NCBI RefSeq assembly: GCF_900091575.1
Contig: NZ_FMCR01000003.1
Span: 842,424-906,423 of the forward strand
DNA from: Micromonospora saelicesensis
GTDB taxonomy: Bacteria; Actinomycetota; Actinomycetes; Mycobacteriales; Micromonosporaceae
DNA: 64,000 nucleotides
Direction of reading: 5' to 3'
Made by a program: the position numbers and the translations under genes. Numbering within the stretch: position 1 is the stretch's first letter; the number at the start of each line of letters is the position of its first letter. The notes beneath the pieces are model-generated. The model searched no databases, was not told the DNA's origin, and was given only the letters and a program-made list of their open reading frames with translations. This document shows positions 32,795 through 40,868 of this stretch, one piece after another.

Positions 32795-33996
32795 TCTCGG
32801 AGCACGCCAGCCCGCTCGCCGTCCTCGGAGGGGAGGATGCCGGCGGCCAGAACACGCACGTCGCGGAGCTGTCCGCCGCGCTCGCCGCCGCAGGGCACGA
32901 GGTGCGGGTCTACACCCGCCGCGACGCGCCCGACCTGCCGGTGACCGTCCGCAGCCCGGACGGGTACGACGTGGTGCACGTGCCGGCCGGCCCGGCCGAG
33001 CCGGTGGCCAAGGACGCGCTGCTGCCGCACATGCGGGACTTCAGCAACTGGCTGATCGAGCGGTGGCGCGGCGGCGACTGGGTGCCCGAGGTGATCCACG
33101 CGCACTTCTGGATGAGCGGCCTGGCCGGGCTGACCGCCGGCCGGCAGACCGGGGTGCCGGTGGTGCAGACGTACCACGCGCTGGGCACTGTGAAGCGCCG
33201 CTACCAGGGTGTGCAGGACACCAGCCCGGCCCGTCGGGTCTCCTACGAGCGGGAGCTGGGTCGCTCGGTGGACCGGATCGTCGCGCAGTGCCGCGACGAG
33301 GTGGGCGAACTGGTCCGGATGGGTGTGCCCCGGTCCCGGATGACAGTGGTGCCCTCCGGGGTCAACCTCGCCACCTTCGCCCCGCTCGGACCGGCCGCCG
33401 ACCGGGAACCGGGACGGGCCCGCATCCTCACCGTGGGTCGGCTGGTCGAGCGCAAGGGCTTCCAGACCGTGATCCGCGCGATGGCGCTGGTCCCGGACGC
33501 CGAGTGCGTGGTCGTCGGCGGTCCGCCCGAGGGGCTGTTGGAGACCGACCCGTACGCCCGCCGGCTGCGGGCCCTCGCGGAGTCGTGCGGGGTGGCCGAT
33601 CGGGTGCACCTGGTCGGCGCGGTGCCCCGGGAGGAGATGGGCCGTTGGTACCGCTCGGCGGACCTGCTGGTCGCGGCGCCCTGGTACGAGCCGTTCGGGT
33701 TGACCCCGCTGGAGGCGATGGCCTGCGGGGTGCCGGTCGTCGGCACGGCCGTCGGCGGCATCCGGGACACCGTGGTCGACGGGACGACCGGTGACCTCGT
33801 GCCGGCCCGGGACCCGCACGCGCTGGCCGCCGCGATCCAGGGGTTGCTCGACGACCGGATCAGGCGTTTCGCGTACGCGACGGCGGCGCGTGAGCGGGCC
33901 CGGGAGCGGTACTCGTGGGCGGCCACCGCCGAGCGGCTGGTCGAGGTCTACAGCGAGGTGGCCGCCGTGCGCCGGCCGACCCGGGTGGTGGCCTGA
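32779..33996 (+). CDS. GT4 family glycosyltransferase
   Basis: This 405-aa retaining GT-B enzyme has EDAGGQNTHVAELSAALAAAG near residues 19-39 and HAHFWMSGLAGL. ILTVGRLVERKGFQTVI and the E-x7-E segment EPFGLTPLEAMACGVPVVG close the nucleotide-sugar domain. It resembles sucrose-phosphate-synthase/MshA-type transferases, so UDP- or GDP-sugar or ADP-heptose could be the donor. AGGAGGAAGT provides the ribosome binding site inside the upstream gene. It ends one base into the gmhA start (TGATG). Confidence 0.9.
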   Translation: MRIAMISEHASPLAVLGGEDAGGQNTHVAELSAALAAAGHEVRVYTRRDAPDLPVTVRSPDGYDVVHVPAGPAEPVAKDALLPHMRDFSNWLIERWRGGDWVPEVIHAHFWMSGLAGLTAGRQTGVPVVQTYHALGTVKRRYQGVQDTSPARRVSYERELGRSVDRIVAQCRDEVGELVRMGVPRSRMTVVPSGVNLATFAPLGPAADREPGRARILTVGRLVERKGFQTVIRAMALVPDAECVVVGGPPEGLLETDPYARRLRALAESCGVADRVHLVGAVPREEMGRWYRSADLLVAAPWYEPFGLTPLEAMACGVPVVGTAVGGIRDTVVDGTTGDLVPARDPHALAAAIQGLLDDRIRRFAYATAARERARERYSWAATAERLVEVYSEVAAVRRPTRVVA

Positions 33997-34709
33997 TGCC
34001 GACGGGTAGCCTGCTCGACACCCACCTGACGAATCTCGCGGCGGCGCTGGTGCCGTACCGACGGTGTGAGCGACAGCTGGCGCGCTGGGGCGCGGACCTG
34101 GCCCACCGGCTAGCCGCCGGGGGTCGGCTGCTGGTGGCCGGCAACGGCGGCAGCGCCGCCGAAGCCCAGCACCTCACCGCCGAGCTGGTCGGCAAGCTGC
34201 ACGACGACCGGCAGCCGCTGTCCGCGATCGCGCTGCACGCGGAGACGAGCGCGCTCACCGCCATCGCCAACGACTACGGCTACACCGACGTGTACGCCCG
34301 CCAGGTGCGCGCCCACGGCCGCCCGGGCGACGTCCTGCTGTTGCTGAGCACCAGCGGAACCAGCCCCAACCTGGTCGCCGCCGCGCAGGCGGCCCGCGAC
34401 GTCGGGGTGACCACCTGGGCGCTCACCGGCGCCGCGCCCAATCCGCTCGCCGACGCCTGCGACGACGTGCTGGCCGTCGCGTCCCCGGACACCCAGGTCG
34501 TCCAGGAGCTGCACCTGGTGACCAGTCATCTGCTCTGCGAGTACCTCGAACAGGAGTTGCCCGCCGCGCTGGCGGCAGCCGCCGATCCGGCGGTCGTCCA
34601 CCCGGTGCCCGGGGAGCCCGCCCCGGCCGGTCGGCTGCCTGCCGCGCCGGTACGCACCGGGGTCGAGGTGGTGCTCGACGGCGGGCCCGGACAGCAGGTC
34701 GACGCGTGA
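33996..34709 (+). CDS. gmhA: D-sedoheptulose 7-phosphate isomerase
   Basis: GmhA converts sedoheptulose 7-phosphate to D-glycero-D-manno-heptose 7-phosphate, the first step of nucleotide-heptose synthesis. The 237-aa SIS-domain protein has LLVAGNGGSAAEAQHLTAEL at residues 45-64, with H59 and E63 in the places of the E. coli metal ligands. STSGTSPN follows at 119-126, and QELHLVTSHLL has Q170 and H178. All four expected metal ligands are thus present with E. coli-like spacing. The C-terminal about 45 residues are a Pro/Ala tail beyond the fold. It overlaps the upstream GT4 stop codon, and a 24-bp duplication spans its own stop. Confidence 0.9.
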   Translation: MPTGSLLDTHLTNLAAALVPYRRCERQLARWGADLAHRLAAGGRLLVAGNGGSAAEAQHLTAELVGKLHDDRQPLSAIALHAETSALTAIANDYGYTDVYARQVRAHGRPGDVLLLLSTSGTSPNLVAAAQAARDVGVTTWALTGAAPNPLADACDDVLAVASPDTQVVQELHLVTSHLLCEYLEQELPAALAAAADPAVVHPVPGEPAPAGRLPAAPVRTGVEVVLDGGPGQQVDA

Positions 34710-34734
34710 GCCGGACAGCAGGTCGACGCGTGAG
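34687..34734 (+). repeat. 24-bp tandem duplication across the gmhA stop codon
   Basis: Two identical 24-bp copies (34687-34710 and 34711-34734) begin CCGGACAGCAGG and end with TGAG. The first contains the gmhA stop, so the second does not lengthen the protein but increases the gap to hldE. Confidence 0.9.
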
Positions 34735-34749
34735 GATGAGGAGGCAAGC

Positions 34750-36210
34750 GTGAGGGGACCGGTGGTGGTGCTCGGGGACACCCTGCTCGACCGGGATGTG
34801 GAAGGTGTGGTGAACCGGCTCTGCCCGGATTCCCCGGTGCCGGTGCTCGACGAGACCGCGGCCACCGACCGACCGGGGGGCGCCGGTCTGGCGGCGGTGT
34901 TCGCCGCCGCGCAGGGCGCCGAGGTGGTGCTGGTGACCGCGCTCGCCGACGACGCCGGCGGGGCCCGGCTGAGCGCTCTGCTGGCCGCCGCCGGCGTGCA
35001 GGTGTACCCACTGGCCCTCTCCGGCGCGACGCCCGAGAAGATCCGGCTGCGGGCCCGGGGGCGGGTGCTGCTGCGCCACGACCGGGGCGGCGCGTCCGGG
35101 GAGCCGGGTCAACCCTCCGACGAGGTGCTCCGGGTGATCGCCGCGGCGTCGGCGGTGCTGGTCAGCGACTACGGCCGGGGGGTGGCCCGGCAGCCCGCGC
35201 TGCGCGAGGCGTTGGCCGCCACCCGCGCGCCGGTGGTGTGGGACCCGCATCCGCGCGGACCGGCGGCCGTGCCCGGCGTGCACCTGGCCACCCCGAACGA
35301 GTCCGAGGTGCGCGAGCTGGTCCCCGCGCTGCCCGGTGCCTCCCGACTGGCCACCGCGTCCCGCGGCGCCCAGGGGCTACGGCGACGCTGGCGGGCCGGC
35401 GCGGTCGCGGTGACGCTGGGCGGTGACGGCGCACTGCTCTGCCACGCCGGGTCGACGCCGCTGGTGGTGCCGACGCCAGGTAGCGCCGAGGGGGACACCT
35501 GCGGTGCCGGCGACCGGTTCGCGGCGGCGGCCAGCCTCGCACTGGCGCAGGGCGCGCTGGTCTCCGAGGCGGTGCAGGTGGCGGTCGCCGAGGCGTCCGC
35601 GTACGTGGCCGGTGGGGGAGTGGCCACGGTGCTGCCTCCGTCGGCGCCTACGGTGCGGGCCAGGAGTGCGCCGGGGCCGCGAGCCCTCCAGCCGGCACCA
35701 CGAGGTGGTGCGGTGGCCGACCGGGTGGGAGTCGCCGCTGTCGCCACGCTCCTGGGTGAGGTACGCGCCGCGGGTGGCACGGTGGTGGCGACCGGCGGTT
35801 GCTTCGACCTGCTGCACGCCGGGCACGTGGCCACCCTGGAGGCGGCCCGGCAACTCGGCGACTGCCTGATCGTCTGCCTGAACTCCGACGCCAGCGTGGC
35901 CGGGTTGAAGGGGCCGGATCGACCGGTGCAGTCCGAGGCTGACCGCAGCCGACTGCTGGCCGCCCTGAGCTGCGTCGACGCGGTCCTCATCTTCGACGAG
36001 CCGACCCCGGAGACGGCGCTGTCCTGGGTACGCCCCGACGTGTGGGTCAAGGGCGGCGACTACGCCACCGGCGGTGGGGACGCGAGCGTCACCCTGCCGG
36101 AGGCGGAGGTCCTGCGCCGCTGGGGTGGGAACACCGTGGTGGTGCCCTATCTGGACGGTCGTTCCACCACCGACCTGATCGTCCGCACGCTCGCGGAGCG
36201 GACCCGATGA
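34750..36210 (+). CDS. hldE: bifunctional heptose 7-phosphate kinase / heptose 1-phosphate nucleotidyltransferase
   Basis: The 486-aa protein has both HldE halves. The N-terminal PfkB/ribokinase-like kinase (about residues 1-300) shows RPGGAGLAAVFAA, TPNESEVREL and the anion hole with catalytic D255 in GDTCGAGDRF. The C-terminal cytidylyltransferase-fold domain (about 335-486) begins VATGGCFDLLHAGHVATLEAA with HAGH at 356-359 and includes LNSDASVAGLKGPDRPV. It would phosphorylate heptose 7-phosphate at C1 and later make the nucleotide-heptose, ADP by analogy with E. coli. GTG 34750 follows GAGGAGG. Its stop overlaps the SDR start (ATGA). Confidence 0.9.
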   Translation: MRGPVVVLGDTLLDRDVEGVVNRLCPDSPVPVLDETAATDRPGGAGLAAVFAAAQGAEVVLVTALADDAGGARLSALLAAAGVQVYPLALSGATPEKIRLRARGRVLLRHDRGGASGEPGQPSDEVLRVIAAASAVLVSDYGRGVARQPALREALAATRAPVVWDPHPRGPAAVPGVHLATPNESEVRELVPALPGASRLATASRGAQGLRRRWRAGAVAVTLGGDGALLCHAGSTPLVVPTPGSAEGDTCGAGDRFAAAASLALAQGALVSEAVQVAVAEASAYVAGGGVATVLPPSAPTVRARSAPGPRALQPAPRGGAVADRVGVAAVATLLGEVRAAGGTVVATGGCFDLLHAGHVATLEAARQLGDCLIVCLNSDASVAGLKGPDRPVQSEADRSRLLAALSCVDAVLIFDEPTPETALSWVRPDVWVKGGDYATGGGDASVTLPEAEVLRRWGGNTVVVPYLDGRSTTDLIVRTLAERTR

Positions 36211-36908
36211 CCGCCACGCGACCCGGTGCCGGGCCCACCGTCCTGGTAACCGGCGGCGCCAGTGGCCTCGGCGCCGCGGTGGTCGCCGCGGTGACCGCCT
36301 CCGGTGGCCGACCGCTCGTGCTGGACCGGCAACCGCCGGTCGACGGGGTGTCCTGGACCGAATGCGACCTGGCCGACACGCGAGCCGCCGAGGTGGCCAC
36401 CCAGCACCTCGCCGAGCAGGCCGGTGGCCTGGACGCGGTGGTGACCGCCGCCGGCACGGACGTGCCGGGCCGACTCGCCGACCTGCCGGGGGAGACCTGG
36501 GACCGGATCATCGCCGTCGACCTGCTGGCCACCGCGGCGGTGATCCGGGCCGCGCTGCCGTTCCTGCTGACCTCCCGGGGCCGCATCGTCACCGTCGCCT
36601 CCACCCTGGGCGTCAAGGCGGTCAGCGACGCCACCGCGTACTGCGCGGCGAAGTTCGGCGTGGTGGGGTTCACCCGAGCCCTCGCCGCCGAGCTGGCCGG
36701 TCAGGTCGGCGTCACCCTGCTCATTCCGGGTGGGATGCGCACCGCGTTCTTCGACGAACGTGACCCGCAGTACAAGCCGGGGCCGGACGCGAACCTCAAC
36801 GAGCCCGCCGACACCGCCGCCGCGATCATGTTCGCGCTCAACCAGCCGCCCGGTTGCGCGGTGCGCGAGATGGTGGTCTGCGCCGAGCAGGAGAGCTCGT
36901 ACCCGTGA
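36207..36908 (+). CDS. classical SDR oxidoreductase of the heptose operon
   Basis: The 233-aa enzyme has TGGASGLG at residues 15-22, S132 in VASTLG, and Y145/K149 in YCAAK, a complete classical SDR site. It is far shorter than the extended SDR epimerase HldD (about 310 aa) and lacks a sugar-nucleotide C-terminal domain, so it is not an obvious ADP-heptose 6-epimerase. It may reduce or oxidise a sugar or the nucleotide-heptose. It overlaps hldE by four bases and the following GT9 gene by four (GTGA). Confidence 0.85.
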   Translation: MTATRPGAGPTVLVTGGASGLGAAVVAAVTASGGRPLVLDRQPPVDGVSWTECDLADTRAAEVATQHLAEQAGGLDAVVTAAGTDVPGRLADLPGETWDRIIAVDLLATAAVIRAALPFLLTSRGRIVTVASTLGVKAVSDATAYCAAKFGVVGFTRALAAELAGQVGVTLLIPGGMRTAFFDERDPQYKPGPDANLNEPADTAAAIMFALNQPPGCAVREMVVCAEQESSYP

Positions 36909-37858
36909 TCCTCGTGCTGCGCGCCCTCGGCGTCGGCGATCTGGTGACCGCGGTGCCCGCGCTGCGGGCGCTGCGGGCCGCGTACCCGTCGCGGGAGCTG
37001 GCGCTCGCCGCGCCCGGCTGGCTGGCCCCGCTGGTCGACCTGGTCGGTGGCGTCGACCGGCTGGTGGACACTGCCGGGCTGGACCGCCCTCTCCGGGTGG
37101 GGTCGGCCCCGCGGGTCGCGGTCAACCTGCACGGGCGCGGCCCGCAGTCGCACCGGCTGCTCGCGGCCACCCGGCCCGGTCGGCTGCTCGCCTTCGCCAG
37201 CCCGGACGCCGGCTGCACCGACGGCCCGCGCTGGGCCGTCGACGAGCACGAGGTGGACCGGTGGTGCCGGCTGCTGTCCTGGTACGACATCCCGGCCGAC
37301 CGCGCCGACCTCAGCCTGCGTCGGCCCGGGGCGGCGGGGCTGCCCAGCGGTGTCACAGTGCTGCATCCGGGTAGCAAGATCCCGGCCAAGCGGTGGCCAG
37401 CCGAGCGGTTCGCCGCGCTGGCCCGGGCACTGACCGACCAGGGGCACCGGGTGCTGCTCACCGGCTCGGCCGACGAACGGGCGTTGGTGGCCCGGGTGGC
37501 CGAGGCTGCGGGCCTGGGCTCGGACGCCGTGCTGGCCGGCCGGACCGACCTCGGCGCGCTCGCCGCGCTGGTGGCCGACGCCCGGCTGGTGGTCAGCGGG
37601 GACACCGGGGTCGCCCACCTGGCCACCGGGTACGGCACCCCGTCGGTCGTCCTCTTCGGGCCGGTGCCACCGGCGCACTGGGGGCCTCCACCGGACCGGC
37701 CACGGCACCGGGTGCTCTGGGCCGGCGAGGCGGATTGGCCCAGGTGGGATGGGGTAGGAAGCCACCCGACGATGGCGGCTCTGCGCCTTGACGAGGTGCT
37801 GGCCGCCGTGGCCGAGGTGGAGAGGGTGGTGCGGGTCTCCGGTGCGGTTGCGGCGTAG
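36905..37858 (+). CDS. GT9 heptosyltransferase-like glycosyltransferase
   Basis: The 317-aa protein fits glycosyltransferase family 9: VILVLRALGVGDLVTAVPALRALR at the N-terminus, NLHGRGPQSHRLL, TVLHPGSKIPAKRWPAERFAAL near residues 155-176, and VVSGDTGVAHLATGYGTPSVVLFGP near 227-251. GT9 enzymes such as WaaC/WaaF use ADP-heptose. This is a second, stand-alone copy besides the domain fused to GmhB, so the product probably carries at least two heptoses or differently linked ones (inference). It starts inside the SDR stop and its end overlaps the topoisomerase start. Confidence 0.85.
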   Translation: MILVLRALGVGDLVTAVPALRALRAAYPSRELALAAPGWLAPLVDLVGGVDRLVDTAGLDRPLRVGSAPRVAVNLHGRGPQSHRLLAATRPGRLLAFASPDAGCTDGPRWAVDEHEVDRWCRLLSWYDIPADRADLSLRRPGAAGLPSGVTVLHPGSKIPAKRWPAERFAALARALTDQGHRVLLTGSADERALVARVAEAAGLGSDAVLAGRTDLGALAALVADARLVVSGDTGVAHLATGYGTPSVVLFGPVPPAHWGPPPDRPRHRVLWAGEADWPRWDGVGSHPTMAALRLDEVLAAVAEVERVVRVSGAVAA

Positions 37859-38825
37859 CGACCCGGGTCGACCGGGGTACGGACGGCGTCGGCGCGGACG
37901 GGGTTGGCTCTTCGTCGACCCGTCCGGGGCTCCGGTGCGGGATCCGGATGTCCTGGCGCGACTGCGGGAGTTGGTCATCCCGCCGGCCTGGCAGGACGTG
38001 TGGATCGCTCCGCACCCGAACGGGCACATCCAGGCGATCGGGATCGACGCGGCCGGACGCAAGCAGTACATCTACCACCAGCAGTGGCGGGAGAAGCAGG
38101 ACGAGGCGAAGTTCGACCACATGCTGGAGGTGGCCCGGCGGCTGCCGGCGCTGCGCGAGCGGGTGGGGCGCGACCTGGACGGCCGTGGACTCGGCCGGGA
38201 CCGGGTGCTGGCGACTGTGACCCGGCTGCTGGACATGGGGATGTTCCGGGTCGGCAGCGACCAGTACGCGAACGGCGACGACCCGACGTACGGGGTGGCC
38301 ACCCTGCGCCCCGAGCATGCCCGGTCCCGGCGCGGCTGCGTGGTGTTCGTGTTTCCCGCGAAGGGAGGCATCGAGCAGGTACGCCGGATCGAGGACCCGG
38401 AGCTGTGCCAGGTGCTGGTGAATCTGCGCCGTCGTCGGCGACGGGCGGAGCGGCTGTTCGGCTACTGGGACGGCCGGGAGTGGCGCGACGTGCGCAGCGA
38501 CGAGGTCAACGGCTACCTGCGCGACGCCAGCGGTGGCGAGATGACAGCGAAGGACTTCCGCACCTGGCACGCCACGGTGCTCGCGGCCACCGAGTTGGCC
38601 ACCGTCGGCCCGGCCCGCTCGGTGACCGCCCGGCGGAAGGCGGTGGTCGCCGTGATGCGTGAGGTGGCGGAGCTGCTGGGCAACACGCCGACGGTGGCTC
38701 GCGCGTCCTACGTGGACCCTCGGGTGGTCGACCTCTACCACGACGGGGTGGTGGCGTCGGTGGATCCGCAGGCGCCTCGCGAGGAGGCGGAGCAGGTCGT
38801 CCTGAAGCTGCTGGAGGGGGCCTGA
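37842..38825 (+). CDS. DNA topoisomerase IB (poxvirus-like)
   Basis: The 327-aa enzyme is a bacterial type IB topoisomerase. It has the DNA-binding N-terminal part GWLFVDPSGAPVRDPDVLARL, R136 in GMFRVGSDQYA, K174 in FPAKGG, H243 in KDFRTWHAT and the likely nucleophile Y290 in RASYVDP. It relaxes supercoils through a 3'-phosphotyrosine link. GTG 37842 overlaps the last codons of the GT9 gene. Its function has no evident link with heptose metabolism, so the overlap may only reflect genome compaction. Confidence 0.85.
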   Translation: MRLRRSDPGRPGYGRRRRGRGWLFVDPSGAPVRDPDVLARLRELVIPPAWQDVWIAPHPNGHIQAIGIDAAGRKQYIYHQQWREKQDEAKFDHMLEVARRLPALRERVGRDLDGRGLGRDRVLATVTRLLDMGMFRVGSDQYANGDDPTYGVATLRPEHARSRRGCVVFVFPAKGGIEQVRRIEDPELCQVLVNLRRRRRRAERLFGYWDGREWRDVRSDEVNGYLRDASGGEMTAKDFRTWHATVLAATELATVGPARSVTARRKAVVAVMREVAELLGNTPTVARASYVDPRVVDLYHDGVVASVDPQAPREEAEQVVLKLLEGA

Positions 38826-38903
38826 CCGGCCCCGTCGGCGGTTCTGGGGGGAAGCGCGACGGAGCCGGAGCCTCGGGCGTCAGCGGGATACCACCGGGCG
38901 GCC

Positions 38904-38925
38904 GCCCGCCGCTCGCGCGGCGGGC
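38904..38925. terminator. hairpin between topoisomerase and AraC genes
   Basis: GCCCGCCGC (38904-38912) pairs perfectly with GCGGCGGGC (38917-38925) around TCGC, in the 155-bp gap between two convergent genes. No other feature was seen in the gap. Confidence 0.5.
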
Positions 38926-38980
38926 GCCTCGCCACGGCCCCCGTTGGCGGCCCACCAGGTGATGGCCGGCCGCGTTGGTG

Positions 38981-40015
38981 TCAGTCTGCCGGCAGCGAGT
39001 TGACCGTGGACGCCTGGCGGTTGACGATCCGCGCCAGATCCGAACCACTGTCGCGGTGTTCCTGCGGTGTGGTGCCGTACGCGGCCCGGAACGCTCGGCT
39101 GAAGTGGGCCTTGTCGGAGAAACCCCACCGCGCCGCCACGGTCTGCACGGGCTGCTTGCGCAGCGCCGGGTCGGTCAGGTCGCGCCGGCACCGGGCCAGT
39201 CGCAGATCCCGGATGTACGACGCCACAGTGGCGTCCTCGGCCTCGAACAACCGGTGCAGGGACCGCACCGAGATGTGGTGGGCGTCGGCGACGACCTGCG
39301 GGCCGAGTGTCGCCTCGCCGAGGTGACGGTGGATGTACGACTGCACCTGGGTGAGCAGCGCCCGGCGGCGGATCTCGGTGGGCACGGCGTCCTCGGCGAC
39401 GAGGTGCCGGCCGAGCATGGTGGTGGCCAGGTCGAGCCCCACCGCGCCGAGCCGGCTGGCATCGGCGGCATGGTACTGCTCGGGGTGCCCGGTCACCTGG
39501 AGCAGGAACTGCGCCAGCAGCGCCCCGATCCCCTCGCTGCCGGACATCCGGCCGCCGTAGAGCGTGGCCATCCGCTGCGGCGGTAGGGGCAGGGCGGCGT
39601 GCGGGATCATCGTGACGATCGAGGTGGCCTGGTCCCGGTCCGGCTCGGTGGCGTGGTGGCAGACGTCGTGCGGCCGGGACCCGTCGTAGAAGGTGAACTC
39701 GCCGGCCAGGATCTCGCTGCGGCGACCGTCCTGGCTGGACGTGCCGATGCCGCCGGTGGTGAGGGCGAGGATGTACAGCTCCGGGTCGGACTGACGGACC
39801 AGCTTCGGGGTCCGGGTGGCGTCCAGGGACGGGTATTCGTACTGCACCAGCTGGATCGGGCCGAGCGCGATGAAATTGGCGCGGGCGGCGAAGTCGTCGG
39901 TGTGCGCGGACTGGATGCGCAGCGGCACCGAGGTGCGTGCGACCAGGTCCAGCCACATGCCGAACCGTTCGCCCGGTGGCAGGACGGTGGTGTCGATGAT
40001 GTCTCTCGGCAGCAT
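38981..40015 (-). CDS. AraC family transcriptional regulator
   Basis: The 344-aa protein has an N-terminal cupin-like ligand domain (AraC-binding-like, EYPSLDATRTPKLVRQSDPELYIL) and a C-terminal AraC DNA-binding domain from about residue 225. HHISVRSLHRLFEAEDATVASY and FSDKAHFSRAFRAAYGTTPQEHR contain the two helix-turn-helix motifs. It lies nine bases downstream of the TetR gene on the same strand and is probably co-transcribed, divergent from an MFS efflux gene. Target genes are unknown. Confidence 0.85.
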   Translation of the reverse strand: MLPRDIIDTTVLPPGERFGMWLDLVARTSVPLRIQSAHTDDFAARANFIALGPIQLVQYEYPSLDATRTPKLVRQSDPELYILALTTGGIGTSSQDGRRSEILAGEFTFYDGSRPHDVCHHATEPDRDQATSIVTMIPHAALPLPPQRMATLYGGRMSGSEGIGALLAQFLLQVTGHPEQYHAADASRLGAVGLDLATTMLGRHLVAEDAVPTEIRRRALLTQVQSYIHRHLGEATLGPQVVADAHHISVRSLHRLFEAEDATVASYIRDLRLARCRRDLTDPALRKQPVQTVAARWGFSDKAHFSRAFRAAYGTTPQEHRDSGSDLARIVNRQASTVNSLPAD

Positions 40016-40024
40016 GGGGCTCCC

Positions 40025-40786
40025 TCAGCCCGCCCGGCGTTGGATCAGCGCCTCGACGCCGTCGAGGATCCGGTCCAGGCCGAAGACGAACTCGTCGTCG
40101 GGGTCGTCGTCCTGGTAGAGCACACCGGCGCTCAGCACCCGGTGCAGCGCGGGGAAGCGGGCCGGGTCGATGAGCCGGGCCACCAGCCGACCGTACGCCG
40201 GCATCATCTCGCTGGGGTCGACGCCGGCGGCCCGGCTGCCCTCGGCGATCTGCGAGGTGAGGGTGGCCTCGTTGCGGACGTACCCCGTGATCAGCAGGAG
40301 CACCGACATCTTCTCGCCCTCGCCGAGCGTGGTGCCGTCGAGGCAGCGCAGCCCGTCCTCCATCCAGCCGAGCTGCTGAGGGGTGATCGGTGGGCCGCTG
40401 ATCGGCACGTGCAGCAGCCAGGACCGCTGCCGCAGCACCTCGTGCTCGGCCCAGGCCCACCGGGTGAGGCCGGCGCGCCAGTCGTCCTCCGGGGCGGGTG
40501 GGCCGGGGGATGGGCCGTACCCGGTGTCCACCATGAGCATCAGCAGCTCGTCCTTCGAGCCGACGTACCGGTAGAGGGCCATGGTCGCGGCGCCCAACTC
40601 CTTGGCCACCCGGCTCATCGAGACGGCCGCGAGGCCGTCGGCGTCGGCCACGCGTACGGCGGCGTCCACGATGGCGGGCACGCTCATTCCCGGCCGGGGG
40701 CCCTTGGGTGGCCGCTCCCGCAGCCCCCACGCGCTCTCGATGGACGCCGGGAGCACGGGCCCGCTGTCGTCTGTCTTCGCCGCCAC
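40025..40786 (-). CDS. TetR family regulator (TetR_C type) of the efflux gene
   Basis: The 253-aa protein has a helix-turn-helix near residues 40-85 (AAVSMSRVAKELGAATMALYRYVGSKDELL) and a long C-terminal domain like the tetracycline-repressor C-terminal group. The GTG at 40786 is placed four nt from an AGGAGG ribosome binding site, while the ATG at 40807 lies upstream of it. It is divergent from the MFS gene with two matching operators between them, so it almost certainly represses both itself and the transporter. Confidence 0.9.
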   Translation of the reverse strand: MAAKTDDSGPVLPASIESAWGLRERPPKGPRPGMSVPAIVDAAVRVADADGLAAVSMSRVAKELGAATMALYRYVGSKDELLMLMVDTGYGPSPGPPAPEDDWRAGLTRWAWAEHEVLRQRSWLLHVPISGPPITPQQLGWMEDGLRCLDGTTLGEGEKMSVLLLITGYVRNEATLTSQIAEGSRAAGVDPSEMMPAYGRLVARLIDPARFPALHRVLSAGVLYQDDDPDDEFVFGLDRILDGVEALIQRRAG

Positions 40787-40815
40787 ATTTCCTCCTTGCC
40801 CCGTCATCCTAGTTC

Positions 40816-40852
40816 TGCGTATGGTCTACGCATAACAGCGTACGCCCTACGC
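40816..40852. promoter_or_regulatory. double TetR operator between regulator and efflux genes
   Basis: Two copies of GCGTA-N5-TACGC occur: TGCGTA/TACGCA at 40816-40832 and GCGTA/TACGC at 40838-40852. Their centres are 21 bp apart, two helical turns, so two dimers could bind the same face. The whole region 40814-40854 is also bounded by TCTGCGTA and TACGCAGA. Confidence 0.7.
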
Positions 40853-40868
40853 AGAAGGGGAACTGATC

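Noticed and set aside
36207..36908. HldD ADP-heptose 6-epimerase
   Set aside because: Too short at 233 aa and of the classical rather than the extended SDR type, with no sugar-nucleotide domain.
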